Counted from the stretch's first letter, positions 26,350 through 34,066 are shown. The stretch is DNA of 64,000 nucleotides from Bdellovibrio sp. GT3 (GCF_037996765.1 NZ_JBBNAD010000005.1:652001-716000); one strand, 5' to 3'. The notes: generated by a model from the letters alone, not told the origin. Program-made: numbers and translations.

Positions 26350-27495
26350 ATGAAGATGCATTCTTTTTTTACATTGATGATCGCAGTTGCTCTGCTTGGT
26401 TCGACTTCTTACGCACAGTCTAGTCTGGAAGGAATTTCCACTGGCCGTTATGAGGTTCGAAAGAATTCAGCACCAACCAAATTAAATCGTAACCCGGCTC
26501 AAGCAGTTCCTGAAGTGTCTGTGACCTTGAAAGAGGATAAAACAGCCGCTGCTGTGGTCGAGGCAGAACCGGCAGTATCGCCAACTCAGAAAGCTGTGGT
26601 TGCGACTTCTGCTCCTGCGCCCGAGGCAGTAGTGGCGGCGGCACCCGCAGCCTCCATTACACCAGTACCAACGGCTGTACCTACGGTTGAGCCTAGCATC
26701 ACGGACCAGGCAGAGGCTTTATTCTCAAATAAAGCGGATAAAATCTATGATTACTATGCAGAGTCCGTACACCCGGAAGATGTTCGTAACAATAGGCTGG
26801 AAGTGGAGATTTCTCCGCTGGCTGTATACAACGACTCTCAGTCAAACTATTCATTCCGTGACTATCAAAGCTTTTACAATGCGCTTCGCTTTAAAGCCAA
26901 CGTGTGGTTGACGCCACTTATTGGTGTGAGTGGTAAGTTTGTTTTCTCTCTGGGTTCAGACGTTGATTCCATGGAAGCAGATGCCTCCAGAGTCGCAGTG
27001 AAATACGAGCAGCTTGATGTGGGTTTGAACCTTCGCAAGTACTTCGGAAATTCTCGTAAGGCCAACTCTTTGGAGTTCGCGCTTCTGTTCAGCGATAATA
27101 AAATGAAGCCACCGACGGACGCGGTAAATCGCGTGGGTATCAGTACTTCCGGATTTGGATTGGGAATGAAAATGCGTGTTCCATCGTCGGTGGACTATGC
27201 CTGGGTTTATGGTGGCAGCTTCTTCCCGCGTTTACAGCACACGGAGCAAGGCAACGTGTCCAATATCAGCTCTGGCTCTGTGGCGGAAAATTCCCGATTG
27301 GCTTTAGAGCTGGGCGGAGAATGGAGATTGTCGCGTTCCAGCCAGATTCTGTGGGGTCTTGAGGCATCTGCAGAAAAGAATATGTTCGATGGCAGCGCAA
27401 CTGTTCCAGACCCAAGTACAGGAACAACACCCAAGAATGTCAGTGTAACCAATTCGGCCTATGTGTTTTCCCTAGGCTATCGTTGGGGCAACTAA
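26350..27495 (+). CDS. exported beta-barrel-like protein with Ala/Pro/Val-rich linker
   Basis: A protein of about 382 aa with a signal peptide (MHSFFTLMIAVALLGSTSYAQ). A low-complexity stretch of Ala, Pro, Val and Thr (residues 75-125) links it to a C-terminal domain of about 230 residues that is strand-rich and ends SLGYRWGN, typical of outer-membrane barrels. The linker could span peptidoglycan. ATG 26350 or 26356 may be the start. The CheY-like gene is 42 bp downstream on the same strand. Confidence 0.7.
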   Translation: MKMHSFFTLMIAVALLGSTSYAQSSLEGISTGRYEVRKNSAPTKLNRNPAQAVPEVSVTLKEDKTAAAVVEAEPAVSPTQKAVVATSAPAPEAVVAAAPAASITPVPTAVPTVEPSITDQAEALFSNKADKIYDYYAESVHPEDVRNNRLEVEISPLAVYNDSQSNYSFRDYQSFYNALRFKANVWLTPLIGVSGKFVFSLGSDVDSMEADASRVAVKYEQLDVGLNLRKYFGNSRKANSLEFALLFSDNKMKPPTDAVNRVGISTSGFGLGMKMRVPSSVDYAWVYGGSFFPRLQHTEQGNVSNISSGSVAENSRLALELGGEWRLSRSSQILWGLEASAEKNMFDGSATVPDPSTGTTPKNVSVTNSAYVFSLGYRWGN

Positions 27496-27517
27496 AATCC
27501 TCTCATCAAAAGGCGGT

Positions 27518-27541
27518 ATGGCTTCTATACTGAAGCCATGA
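27518..27541 (+). CDS. 7-codon leader ORF coupled to the CheY-like gene
   Basis: ATG 27518 follows AAAGGCGG and encodes MASILKP, with stop TGA at 27539-27541 overlapping the ATG of the next gene (ATGA). The same bases form a perfect hairpin, ATGGCTTC/GAAGCCAT with a 6-nt loop (27518-27539), that covers the downstream start. Translating the leader would open the hairpin and deliver ribosomes to the regulator gene. No protein evidence exists. Confidence 0.4.
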   Translation: MASILKP

Positions 27542-27930
27542 AGATACGTTTTGCAGTTATCGATGATGCCGCCTTCTTACGCGAACTCATAAAAAACATG
27601 ATGAGCAACGCCGGTCACCAATGTGTCGGTGAAGCTGAAAACGGTAATGATGGAATCCGTCTGGTGGACTCCGTACTGCCCGATTTGGTTTTTCTGGATA
27701 TGGTTATGCCATTAAGAAATGGACTTGAAACGGCCCGTGCAATTAAGGAAGCGCATCCCGATATTCAAATTATTGGATGTTCGACAATTGATAACGATGC
27801 GATGATTGAAAAAGCCCATGAGGCAGGTTTCGATGCATACATCACCAAGCCATTTACCAAAGAAAATTTACTATTAGTCGTTTCAAAAGTGTTGCCGCAG
27901 CTGGGGGAATCAACGCATGGAAGAGGTTAA
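27538..27930 (+). CDS. single-domain CheY-like response regulator
   Basis: A 130-aa receiver domain with no output domain: IDD at residues 8-10 forms the acidic pocket, Asp54 in LVFLDMVMP is the phospho-acceptor, Ser82 lies in IIGCST and Lys104 in YITKPF. It could act like CheY on the flagellar motor or on another signalling partner; sequence alone cannot decide. Its start codon is buried in a perfect hairpin with a 7-codon leader ORF. The following small membrane-protein gene overlaps it by 14 bp. No histidine kinase is adjacent. Confidence 0.88.
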   Translation: MKIRFAVIDDAAFLRELIKNMMSNAGHQCVGEAENGNDGIRLVDSVLPDLVFLDMVMPLRNGLETARAIKEAHPDIQIIGCSTIDNDAMIEKAHEAGFDAYITKPFTKENLLLVVSKVLPQLGESTHGRG

Positions 27931-28177
27931 GTTCGTTTTAAAGACATTGGTATTTACAATGTTACTGATTGTTTTGTCTCAGGTTAAAGTGGGCGGAGCA
28001 TCGGTAGAGTCTTATGCATTTCGTTGGCTGCAAAGATCAACGGTGTCTCAGTATATTCAAAGTGCTGCCGCAGGGGGCGCGATGGCGCTTAAGAATCTTA
28101 CAGTGCATGTTAAGGATGGAGTTGTGAGCACTGTGGATGGCTTCCAGGAAGGTTCTCACGAAAAGGCAGTTCGTTAA
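27917..28177 (+). CDS. small membrane protein coupled to the CheY-like gene
   Basis: The 86-aa product has one N-terminal hydrophobic segment (VLKTLVFTMLLIVLSQV) and a short soluble tail with VHVKDGVVSTVDGFQEG. ATG 27917 lies within the end of the regulator gene, so translation is probably coupled. It may anchor or respond to the regulator, but no family is recognised. The stop at 28175-28177 is immediately next to the stop of the convergent peptide gene. Confidence 0.6.
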   Translation: MEEVKFVLKTLVFTMLLIVLSQVKVGGASVESYAFRWLQRSTVSQYIQSAAAGGAMALKNLTVHVKDGVVSTVDGFQEGSHEKAVR

Positions 28178-28357
28178 TTAGCGAAGTGCGCCGTTAGAGT
28201 TTGAGTTTTTAACAATCTTTGTGGCTGTAGCAGCGACATTTGAAGTGGTTGCTGCAGTGTTTTTGAAAAGAGAACCACCTGCGCGGGAACCACAAGCTGC
28301 GAAAGAAGTGGAAGACATTGCGAAAACTACGATTGCGATAAAAGCTGCGATTTTCAT
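28178..28357 (-). CDS. 59-aa exported Ala-rich peptide
   Basis: A short gene starting at ATG 28357 with AAGGGGA at ideal distance. The product has a Sec signal (MKIAAFIAIVVFAMSSTSFA), then a single Cys right after the expected cleavage point and an Ala/Thr/Asn/Ser-rich, probably disordered tail ending GALR. It parallels the 60-aa peptide encoded 250 bp upstream in length, signal peptide, a single Cys near the mature N-terminus, Lys/Phe pattern (LFKNTA versus MFDKTA) and promoter type. Function is unknown; secretion to the periplasm or outside is likely. Confidence 0.72.
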   Translation of the reverse strand: MKIAAFIAIVVFAMSSTSFAACGSRAGGSLFKNTAATTSNVAATATKIVKNSNSNGALR

Positions 28358-28390
28358 ATGATCCCCTTTGTTGGTTGGATACTAGACATC

Positions 28391-28410
28391 TATTGCATCC
28401 GACATGCCAA
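28391..28410 (-). promoter_or_regulatory. sigma-54-like promoter of the 59-aa peptide gene
   Basis: The minus strand reads TTGGCATGTCGGATGCAATA, with GG and GC exactly 10 bp apart as in -24/-12 promoters (consensus TGGCAC-N5-TTGCA). The predicted start lies about 27 bp before the ATG, leaving room for the AAGGGGA site. A similar element precedes the 60-aa peptide gene. Confidence 0.55.
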
Positions 28411-28540
28411 AGCGGGTGTTTCAGACCGGGATTTCGGTCACCAGGAATCAAGTACTTAGAAATTTCAAATCTCAAAATGAGACAGCGATGCCAAGTCGCG
28501 CCTTTTTGCGCGCACTGCTGGCAATGGATTGATCAACCTG

Positions 28541-28588
28541 AAAACTAAAATTCGTGAGCGTCCCGGGGGAAGGATACCCACGAATTTT
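28541..28588 (-). terminator. probable terminator of the 60-aa peptide gene
   Basis: Perfect 10-bp arms AAAATTCGTG (28547-28556) and CACGAATTTT (28579-28588) form a stem 16 bp past the stop of the 60-aa peptide gene. On the minus strand the stem is followed by AGTTTT. The 22-nt loop is longer than usual. Confidence 0.5.
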
Positions 28589-28604
28589 GGGATTTAAACA
28601 GGGA

Positions 28605-28787
28605 TTAACCGCGACCGCCGTTTGCTTTTGATTGAGACGTCGGTACAACCTTAGGAGCAGCAGCTGCGTATGGCTTAGCTGTTTTATCAAACATCTTAGC
28701 GCTTACTTGTTGATTGCATGCTGATGCAAATGAAACAGAGGCTGTTGCTGCAATAGCGAATGCGATCATTAGTTTTAGAGCTTTCAT
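28605..28787 (-). CDS. 60-aa exported Ala-rich peptide
   Basis: The product has a strong signal peptide (LMIAFAIAATASVSFA) and a mature part of about 37 residues: one Cys at the third position after SFA, AKMFDKTAKPYAAAAPKVVP and a C-terminus GGRG. AAAGGAG precedes the ATG. It has its own sigma-54-like promoter and a hairpin at the predicted 5' end of the message. It is similar in design to the 59-aa peptide downstream and lies 189 bp from the hit-like gene on the same strand. No known family. Confidence 0.75.
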   Translation of the reverse strand: MKALKLMIAFAIAATASVSFASACNQQVSAKMFDKTAKPYAAAAPKVVPTSQSKANGGRG

Positions 28788-28798
28788 AGGTATTCTCC

Positions 28799-28822
28799 TT
28801 TGAAGTGAAATATAACTTCAAA
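28799..28822 (-). promoter_or_regulatory. 5'-end hairpin abutting the ribosome-binding site
   Basis: Perfect 8-bp arms TTTGAAGT and ACTTCAAA are separated by 8 bp. The predicted transcript of the 60-aa peptide gene would begin at or near this stem, and the 3' arm runs straight into the AAAGGAG site. It could protect the message or control translation. Confidence 0.45.
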
Positions 28823-28828
28823 CAGGAG

Positions 28829-28850
28829 TATTGCAGTGGGTATGCCACAA
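28829..28850 (-). promoter_or_regulatory. sigma-54-like promoter of the 60-aa peptide gene
   Basis: On the minus strand TGGCAT and TGCAATA occur with GG and GC exactly 10 bp apart, the spacing of -24/-12 promoters. The same hexamers occur in the promoter of the 59-aa peptide gene. The predicted start falls at about 28821. Confidence 0.55.
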
Positions 28851-28914
28851 TTTACCGGGATGCCAGGTTTACAAACCACGTGTTTTCAAGGGGTTAACGG
28901 CTGTGATCTGGGAA

Positions 28915-28949
28915 TAAAAAAGGCCCCTTTTGTAAGGAGCCATTTTTTG
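28915..28949 (-). terminator. terminator after the hit-like gene
   Basis: On the minus strand GGCTCCTT and AAGGGGCC form a stem with one mismatch and a short loop, followed by TTTTTTA. It lies 28 bp past the stop of the hit-like gene and probably ends the Tad/hit transcript. No gene is seen in 28788-28976. Confidence 0.65.
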
Positions 28950-28976
28950 TTCTGTGTCTGTTAAGGAACTTAACAG

Positions 28977-29270
28977 CTATCGGTCGTTAATACCTTTATT
29001 CCCGCTAGCTGAGCCGGAGCTGGTAGATTCACCTTTATTCTCATTAGGATTGAAGGCTGTTTTATCCAACAGACGCTCATGTCTTTGATACATCTGACAT
29101 TTAGTACAACCAGGTGCGCTTACACTCGCGGCAGTTGAACTTTTACCGATTTCCATTTCGTCAGCCGGGTCGGAGCCTGGATTCGTAGTCTCTGCATTAG
29201 CTACGATAGAAGTAGCGGAAATCACAAAACTGATCAGAGCAAAAACCACCAGAAACATAAATTTCTTCAT
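28977..29270 (-). CDS. hit: hit-locus small exported protein (Bd0108-like)
   Basis: A 97-aa exported protein: signal peptide (FMFLVVFALISFVISATSIVANA), an acidic linker, a CTKC pair (Cys55, Cys58), and a disordered Ser/Gly/Asn tail ending GINDR. AAGGAG precedes the ATG, 12 bp after the Rhs-like gene. Size, signal peptide, neighbouring Rhs-like gene and the Flp/Tad operon upstream match Bd0108 of B. bacteriovorus, where mutations allow prey-independent growth and where the product has been linked to pilus status. A 10-bp direct repeat lies inside the tail-coding part. The assignment rests on gene order and features, not alignment. Confidence 0.75.
   Translation of the reverse strand: MKKFMFLVVFALISFVISATSIVANAETTNPGSDPADEMEIGKSSTAASVSAPGCTKCQMYQRHERLLDKTAFNPNENKGESTSSGSASGNKGINDR
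28992..29040. repeat. 10-bp direct repeats inside the hit-like gene
   Basis: ACCTTTATTC occurs at 28992-29001 and 29031-29040, 39 bp apart, within the 3' part of the coding sequence. Slippage or recombination between the copies would remove exactly 13 codons (residues 81-93) in frame. The B. bacteriovorus hit gene is known for recurrent deletions of similar size between short direct repeats. Confidence 0.85.
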
Positions 29271-29282
29271 ACCGAGCTCTCC

Positions 29283-30935
29283 TTAGAGATATAGCTCTGC
29301 AGTAGCAGGAGCGATAATGTCGAGCAAGTTATTAAATGTGCTGGCCACTTGCATTGCCACTGAAGGTCCTTCTTTACTATCCACCTTGTTGATCTCACCA
29401 TTTGGTTTGTAGGAAACCTGAATAGTTCCCAATCCTGGGCGAGTCACAATAGATGGTTTTCCGTAACGCTCTTCATACTCGATCTTAACCACTTTCTTGG
29501 CCTGATCGGTGATCGTTGCGATACGACCGCGATTATCATAGGTCATAGCAATCTTCTGACCATCTGAGTTCTGCGCATAGTTCAGATTGCCTTTGCCATC
29601 ATATTTAAACTGAGTGGCTTTAGCTGTGACCTTCTGACCTTTTTGGTTGAAGAACGTCGTGGATACCTGAGTCACCTTTTTGATTTTCGAATCGTATTCG
29701 AAAGCCATGCGAGTTGCTGGCGTAGCCTTAACTTTTACCAAACCATCCGGATAGTATTCATAAGAAATACGCTCAGAGTTTCTGCGGATGCCCGTCGGCT
29801 TGCCGAATAGCTCGTGATAGCTGATATCAGTGACATTGCCATTGATAGTTGTCATCACACGTTGCAGGTAATACTGCCCATCAGCGCGCTGTCTGTGCCA
29901 GAACTCGTACTTGTCATCTGCGACAACTTCTTTGCCACAAACTTTTTTAACTGATGACCAGTAGTGATTCTGTGGATCGTTTTGCGAGAACTCGTACTTA
30001 TAGGATTCCACACACTTGTCGCGATTCGAGAAAGAAGTGACCCAGTCATTCTTCTTGTCATACTTGATCGCGATAGATGTTTTATCCGGCCATGAAGCCT
30101 TGGTTAAGTTGTGAAGGTCGTCATATTCGTAAGTGTAAGTCTTGTTCCACGCATTCTTAACTGAAGCCAAGTCATCCAGATTTGCGAACTTATAATCCAC
30201 ATTCAGACCGTTAGGGCCTGTGATGGACTTAATCTTTTTGTTTTGAAAGTACTTGAACGCCAGACGACGACCGTTATTGTCCTCGATCTTGGTGATTTGA
30301 GTCTTATCGTAATCGAACTTCAAGAAGTTGCCGTTCTTATCATAGATATGAGTCAGAAGACCTTGCGGACTAAAACGCTGTGCTGTTCCGTCTGGAAGAG
30401 TTCTTGTATAAAAAGTTTTATTGAACGTGAAGTTCTCCACTTCGCGACCGTTTGCAAAAAACTTCGTACCTTCCTTAACAGGAACGATAATGCCGTACTT
30501 TCTTGCAAGCTCAGTGCGAGTGTTGTCGTCTTCCAAAAGATCTGTTTTCAGGGAACTCAGATAAGTGTCAGTCACGCCGACTTTCTTTTCGGCTTTCATC
30601 TTAGTCACGATCTGGCTGATTGTTTTTTCAACATCCTGGCGTGAAACTTCACGAGGTGAGTAGGTAATTTCCATACCACCACCGCACTCTTTCACTTTGA
30701 TATTTCCCTCAGCATTTACTTCCATGCTGGTTTCGAAATCCGAGCACCAACCGAATCCAAACATTCCGTTGAAAAGTGAGCGGCTGTTATAGGTTCTAAC
30801 AATTTTAAGATCGTAACCAGTGCCTGGTACGTCCATGTCTATCCACGTATTGGAATAGTTGGCATTCTTCATGTCGACAAGGGCATGCGCCTGAGCCGAG
30901 AAAAGAACGGCCACTGCAATAAGTGCCTTCTTCAT
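29283..30935 (-). CDS. exported Rhs/YD-repeat-like protein (Bd0109-like)
   Basis: A 550-aa protein with a signal peptide (MKKALIAVAVLFSAQAHALV), an N-terminal DUF6531-type start (IVRTYNSRSLFNGMFGFGWCSDFE) as in Rhs proteins, and YD-type repeats through the rest: YDKNGNFLKFDYDK, EDNNGRRLAFKY, YEYDDLHNL, YDNRGRIATITD. Unlike polymorphic toxins it is short and has no variable toxin domain at the end. It could form a beta-cocoon or wall-associated surface. It sits between the Tad operon and the hit-like gene, as Bd0109 does in B. bacteriovorus, where the two proteins are reported to influence pilus behaviour and host-independent growth. Confidence 0.82.
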   Translation of the reverse strand: MKKALIAVAVLFSAQAHALVDMKNANYSNTWIDMDVPGTGYDLKIVRTYNSRSLFNGMFGFGWCSDFETSMEVNAEGNIKVKECGGGMEITYSPREVSRQDVEKTISQIVTKMKAEKKVGVTDTYLSSLKTDLLEDDNTRTELARKYGIIVPVKEGTKFFANGREVENFTFNKTFYTRTLPDGTAQRFSPQGLLTHIYDKNGNFLKFDYDKTQITKIEDNNGRRLAFKYFQNKKIKSITGPNGLNVDYKFANLDDLASVKNAWNKTYTYEYDDLHNLTKASWPDKTSIAIKYDKKNDWVTSFSNRDKCVESYKYEFSQNDPQNHYWSSVKKVCGKEVVADDKYEFWHRQRADGQYYLQRVMTTINGNVTDISYHELFGKPTGIRRNSERISYEYYPDGLVKVKATPATRMAFEYDSKIKKVTQVSTTFFNQKGQKVTAKATQFKYDGKGNLNYAQNSDGQKIAMTYDNRGRIATITDQAKKVVKIEYEERYGKPSIVTRPGLGTIQVSYKPNGEINKVDSKEGPSVAMQVASTFNNLLDIIAPATAELYL

Positions 30936-30965
30936 TATTTCTACCTCTTCCCTGAAACTGACGGA

Positions 30966-31841
30966 CTACACTTTGATGGTAACAAGTTTTTTGATGATGA
31001 CACCACCGATAATTTGCAGGGCCAGCATGGCAAAGAGCAACACTAGACCTAGGGTGGTGTTAAACATTGGCTTGATGAATGTTGGATCAATTACTAAAAA
31101 TACGCCCATCAAAAAGAATGGAATCAGAGTGACGATGATCCCTTGCATAAGACCTTGCGCCGTCATTGCCTGAATTTTTTTCTCCACCTTCTGGCGTTCG
31201 CGAATAACCAAGACAATAGTCTGGAATGTTTCAGCCAGATTACCACCGGTCTCTTTAAGTATATTGATGGACGTCACAAACATCTGTACGTCTGGACGGG
31301 GAATGCGATTTCCAAGATCGTTCAAAGCGCTTTCGAAGCTGTCACCAACTTGCATTTGATACAAAACCTGCGAGAACTCCTGACTGATAGGATTTCCCAT
31401 GATTTCCACGACACGCTTCATGGATTCCTGCGGATTGGAGCCAGCTTTAATACCGTTGGCCATGATGGTGATGCCATCAACCATTTGATCGACAAACGCT
31501 GAACAGCGTTTTTCATAAAGCATGCGAACAATAAGAAGTGGAAGTTGCCAGCCAGCCACAGTCACAGAGGCGCCAAAGAATGCACCGACCAAAACACTTG
31601 GCCAGAATAACAAGAACACCAAAGCACCAATACCAAAACTCATTAACAAAATCAGAATAGTGATTTTCTTTTCGTCCGCATCCATGCCCATCAAGCGCAT
31701 GATGCGAACAACTTCCTCACGCTGGCCTAAGCTGCGTTTGTGAAGCCAGGCAATGGCTTTATCAGCCCATAGAATGACAACTGTGAAAACACAGATGCCA
31801 AACACAGGGATCATAATCCATTCCTTAAACAAGAAACTCAT
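30966..31841 (-). CDS. tadB: Flp/Tad pilus inner-membrane platform protein TadB
   Basis: The 291-aa product has hydrophobic pairs at both ends and a cytoplasmic T2SS-F (GspF-type) domain between: QMVDGITIMANGIKAGSNPQESMKRVVE, EFSQVLYQMQVGDSFESALNDLGNRIP and NILKETGGNLAETFQTI. TadB and TadC usually form a pair of such platform proteins that work with the ATPase TadA. Only one is present here, so TadC is either elsewhere or absent. The gene follows the TadZ-TadA fusion after 2 bp and precedes the Rhs-like gene by 30 bp. Confidence 0.85.
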   Translation of the reverse strand: MSFLFKEWIMIPVFGICVFTVVILWADKAIAWLHKRSLGQREEVVRIMRLMGMDADEKKITILILLMSFGIGALVFLLFWPSVLVGAFFGASVTVAGWQLPLLIVRMLYEKRCSAFVDQMVDGITIMANGIKAGSNPQESMKRVVEIMGNPISQEFSQVLYQMQVGDSFESALNDLGNRIPRPDVQMFVTSINILKETGGNLAETFQTIVLVIRERQKVEKKIQAMTAQGLMQGIIVTLIPFFLMGVFLVIDPTFIKPMFNTTLGLVLLFAMLALQIIGGVIIKKLVTIKV

Positions 31842-31843
31842 AG

Positions 31844-34066
31844 TTATCCAACCTTCTTAGGAGGCACAACCCCACCCGGCATCTTAGGCATCAATCCCGC
31901 ACCCGGCGCAGCTCCTGGCGCGGCCGTGCCAGCCGGAGCCTTGGCGGCGGCTGGGTCGTTACTGAAGATCTCACGTGGAATGACCACACCCTTGTCGCTT
32001 AGTTTTTGGATAAAGCTAGGGATGGTACCAGTTGCCTGGAATGTTCCGACAATCTTGCGATTCTTATCGTAACCAGTTTCTTTAAAGCGGAAGATTTCTG
32101 CCAAAGTGACCACGTCACCCTGCATGCCTGCAACTTCAGTGATGCTTAAGATACGACGACCACCATCGGATTGACGGGAAATCTGCACAATCAAATTCAC
32201 CGCGCCCGCAATTTGTTCGCGGATTGCACGAATTGGAAGTTCCATTCCAGACATCATACACAGGGTCTCCAAACGTGCGACGCACTCACGGGGACTGTTG
32301 GCATGGGTCGTGGTCATGGAGCCATCGTGACCTGTATTCATGGCCTGCAACATATCCAAGGCGGCGCCGTCACGGCACTCACCGACGATGATACGGTCAG
32401 GACGCATACGCAGGGCATTCTTAATTAGATCGCGAATATGGATGGCGTTGGAGCCTTCCATGGAAGCGGGACGAGTCTCAAGGCGGACAACGTGCTCCTG
32501 TTGCAATTGCAACTCGGCCGCGTCCTCGACAGTGATCACACGCTCATTGGATGGGATAAAGGAAGACATCATATTAAGTAATGATGTTTTACCAGAACCA
32601 GTACCACCGGAGATCACCACGTTCAGACCGTTCTCCACGCACAGGCGCAGGAAGTCGATCATGTTTTTGGTGATACTTCCGTACTCAATGTATTTCTCAG
32701 GCGTGATACCGCCCTTTTTAAATTTACGAATAGTCAAAGCCGGGCCGTCGATGGAAAGAGGCTCGATCACGGCATTAACACGCGATCCATCTTTAAGACG
32801 GGCATCCACGTAAGGTGTGGAATCATTAATCTGACGACCCAGTGGTGTTACGATGCGTTCGATAATACGCCGAAGGTGATCGTTCGACGTGAAAGTCACC
32901 GGACTTAAAGAAACCTTACCGCTTCTTTCGACAAAGATTCTTTTAAACCCATTCACCATGATCTCGGTCACAGCAGGATCCGCCAGCAGATCCTCAAGGG
33001 GACCCAGTCCCAGGGCTTCTTCCAAAACCTCTTTGATGATCTTGGATCTTTCCTCGCGCACCAGTTCTGGTGCCTCTTTGTCGACGATTACTGTGATTTC
33101 GCGCTTGGTTTTTTCGCGAACTTCTTTTTCTTTGTTCTCGTCCTGTTTGGTGTCAGTAAGAAGTTTTTTAAGATCCACGGTACGGATCAACTCATTGTGC
33201 ACACGGATTTTCAAAATCGTGCGCGGGTCCATGCCATTTGCACCAGAGACCGCCGGTGTATTTGAACCTTCAGTTGCTGCTGGAGCGGGTTTTGGACGAG
33301 TCAGTGTTTTCAGTCTTTGTAAAACACCGCCGGTCAGCTTGCGAGACAAGTCAAAGTACGAAGCTGTCAGTGGTGATTTTGGCGAGCTGATAATGAATGG
33401 TGTGTATTTTTGCAAGGACATCATCGTCGTTGCATCATCCTGTGGAATGATTCCCAGGAAAGGCAATTGCAGCTGATTGGAAATCGCCTGAGGCGACAAT
33501 CCAGTTGGAGAAGCCTTGTTCACCACCAATTGGAACATATCTTTGGGGAAAGTCGCAGAAAGCAGCTCATTGATCAGACGTTGAGTTTGCGTCACAACCA
33601 GAACCTCTGGTGTGGTCACGATCATGATGGCTGTTGCTTCCTGAAGAATCGCCATTTGCGCGGGACCCAGGTCATTACCCACGTCAACCACGACAAACTT
33701 GAAGGCACGGGAGAAGAACTCCATAAGTTTTCCCAGCATATCAGGGGAAATATTAAGAGATTCCTCGGGACCGCGCACGGCGCCCACGTAACCCAAACCG
33801 GAGGCATGCATTGTCACCAATGTGTTCATCGGTTGGGAGTTCAGAGATCCTTGGAAAGTGGAAAGTTCTTTTAGTGTTTTTACAGGTTTCAGACCCATAA
33901 TCACGTTTTGATCGCCGACGGATTTTGAATCCGCGTCGACAAGTAAAACCTGAGTACGAAGCTCGGTCATCAATGCACAGGCAAAGTTAGCAGCAAAGAC
34001 GCTTTTACCTACGCCTCCCTTACCACCAACAACAGCGATGAGATTACAATTCGGATTGATAGCCAA
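31844..34066 (-). CDS. TadZ-TadA fusion: MinD-like localiser plus pilus ATPase
   Basis: A 740-aa fusion of two normally separate Tad proteins. Residues 1-250 are a ParA/MinD-type ATPase like TadZ/CpaE, with deviant Walker A GGKGGVGKS and DADS; TadZ sets the pilus position at the cell pole. After a Pro/Ala-rich linker, residues 290-700 are TadA/CpaF: Walker A GGTGSGKTSL, Walker B RIIVGECRDGAALDML, and the His box GHDGSMTTTHANS. It powers pilus assembly. A Pro/Gly/Ala tail follows. The fusion would tie pilus power to polar placement. A perfect GCCGATAA lies 18 bp upstream. The secretin gene ends 53 bp before it. Confidence 0.93.
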   Translation of the reverse strand: MAINPNCNLIAVVGGKGGVGKSVFAANFACALMTELRTQVLLVDADSKSVGDQNVIMGLKPVKTLKELSTFQGSLNSQPMNTLVTMHASGLGYVGAVRGPEESLNISPDMLGKLMEFFSRAFKFVVVDVGNDLGPAQMAILQEATAIMIVTTPEVLVVTQTQRLINELLSATFPKDMFQLVVNKASPTGLSPQAISNQLQLPFLGIIPQDDATTMMSLQKYTPFIISSPKSPLTASYFDLSRKLTGGVLQRLKTLTRPKPAPAATEGSNTPAVSGANGMDPRTILKIRVHNELIRTVDLKKLLTDTKQDENKEKEVREKTKREITVIVDKEAPELVREERSKIIKEVLEEALGLGPLEDLLADPAVTEIMVNGFKRIFVERSGKVSLSPVTFTSNDHLRRIIERIVTPLGRQINDSTPYVDARLKDGSRVNAVIEPLSIDGPALTIRKFKKGGITPEKYIEYGSITKNMIDFLRLCVENGLNVVISGGTGSGKTSLLNMMSSFIPSNERVITVEDAAELQLQQEHVVRLETRPASMEGSNAIHIRDLIKNALRMRPDRIIVGECRDGAALDMLQAMNTGHDGSMTTTHANSPRECVARLETLCMMSGMELPIRAIREQIAGAVNLIVQISRQSDGGRRILSITEVAGMQGDVVTLAEIFRFKETGYDKNRKIVGTFQATGTIPSFIQKLSDKGVVIPREIFSNDPAAAKAPAGTAAPGAAPGAGLMPKMPGGVVPPKKVG

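Noticed and set aside
29283-30935. Polymorphic Rhs toxin
   Set aside because: The protein is short, has no PxxxxDPxG-type core end, no variable C-terminal toxin domain, and no immunity gene follows.
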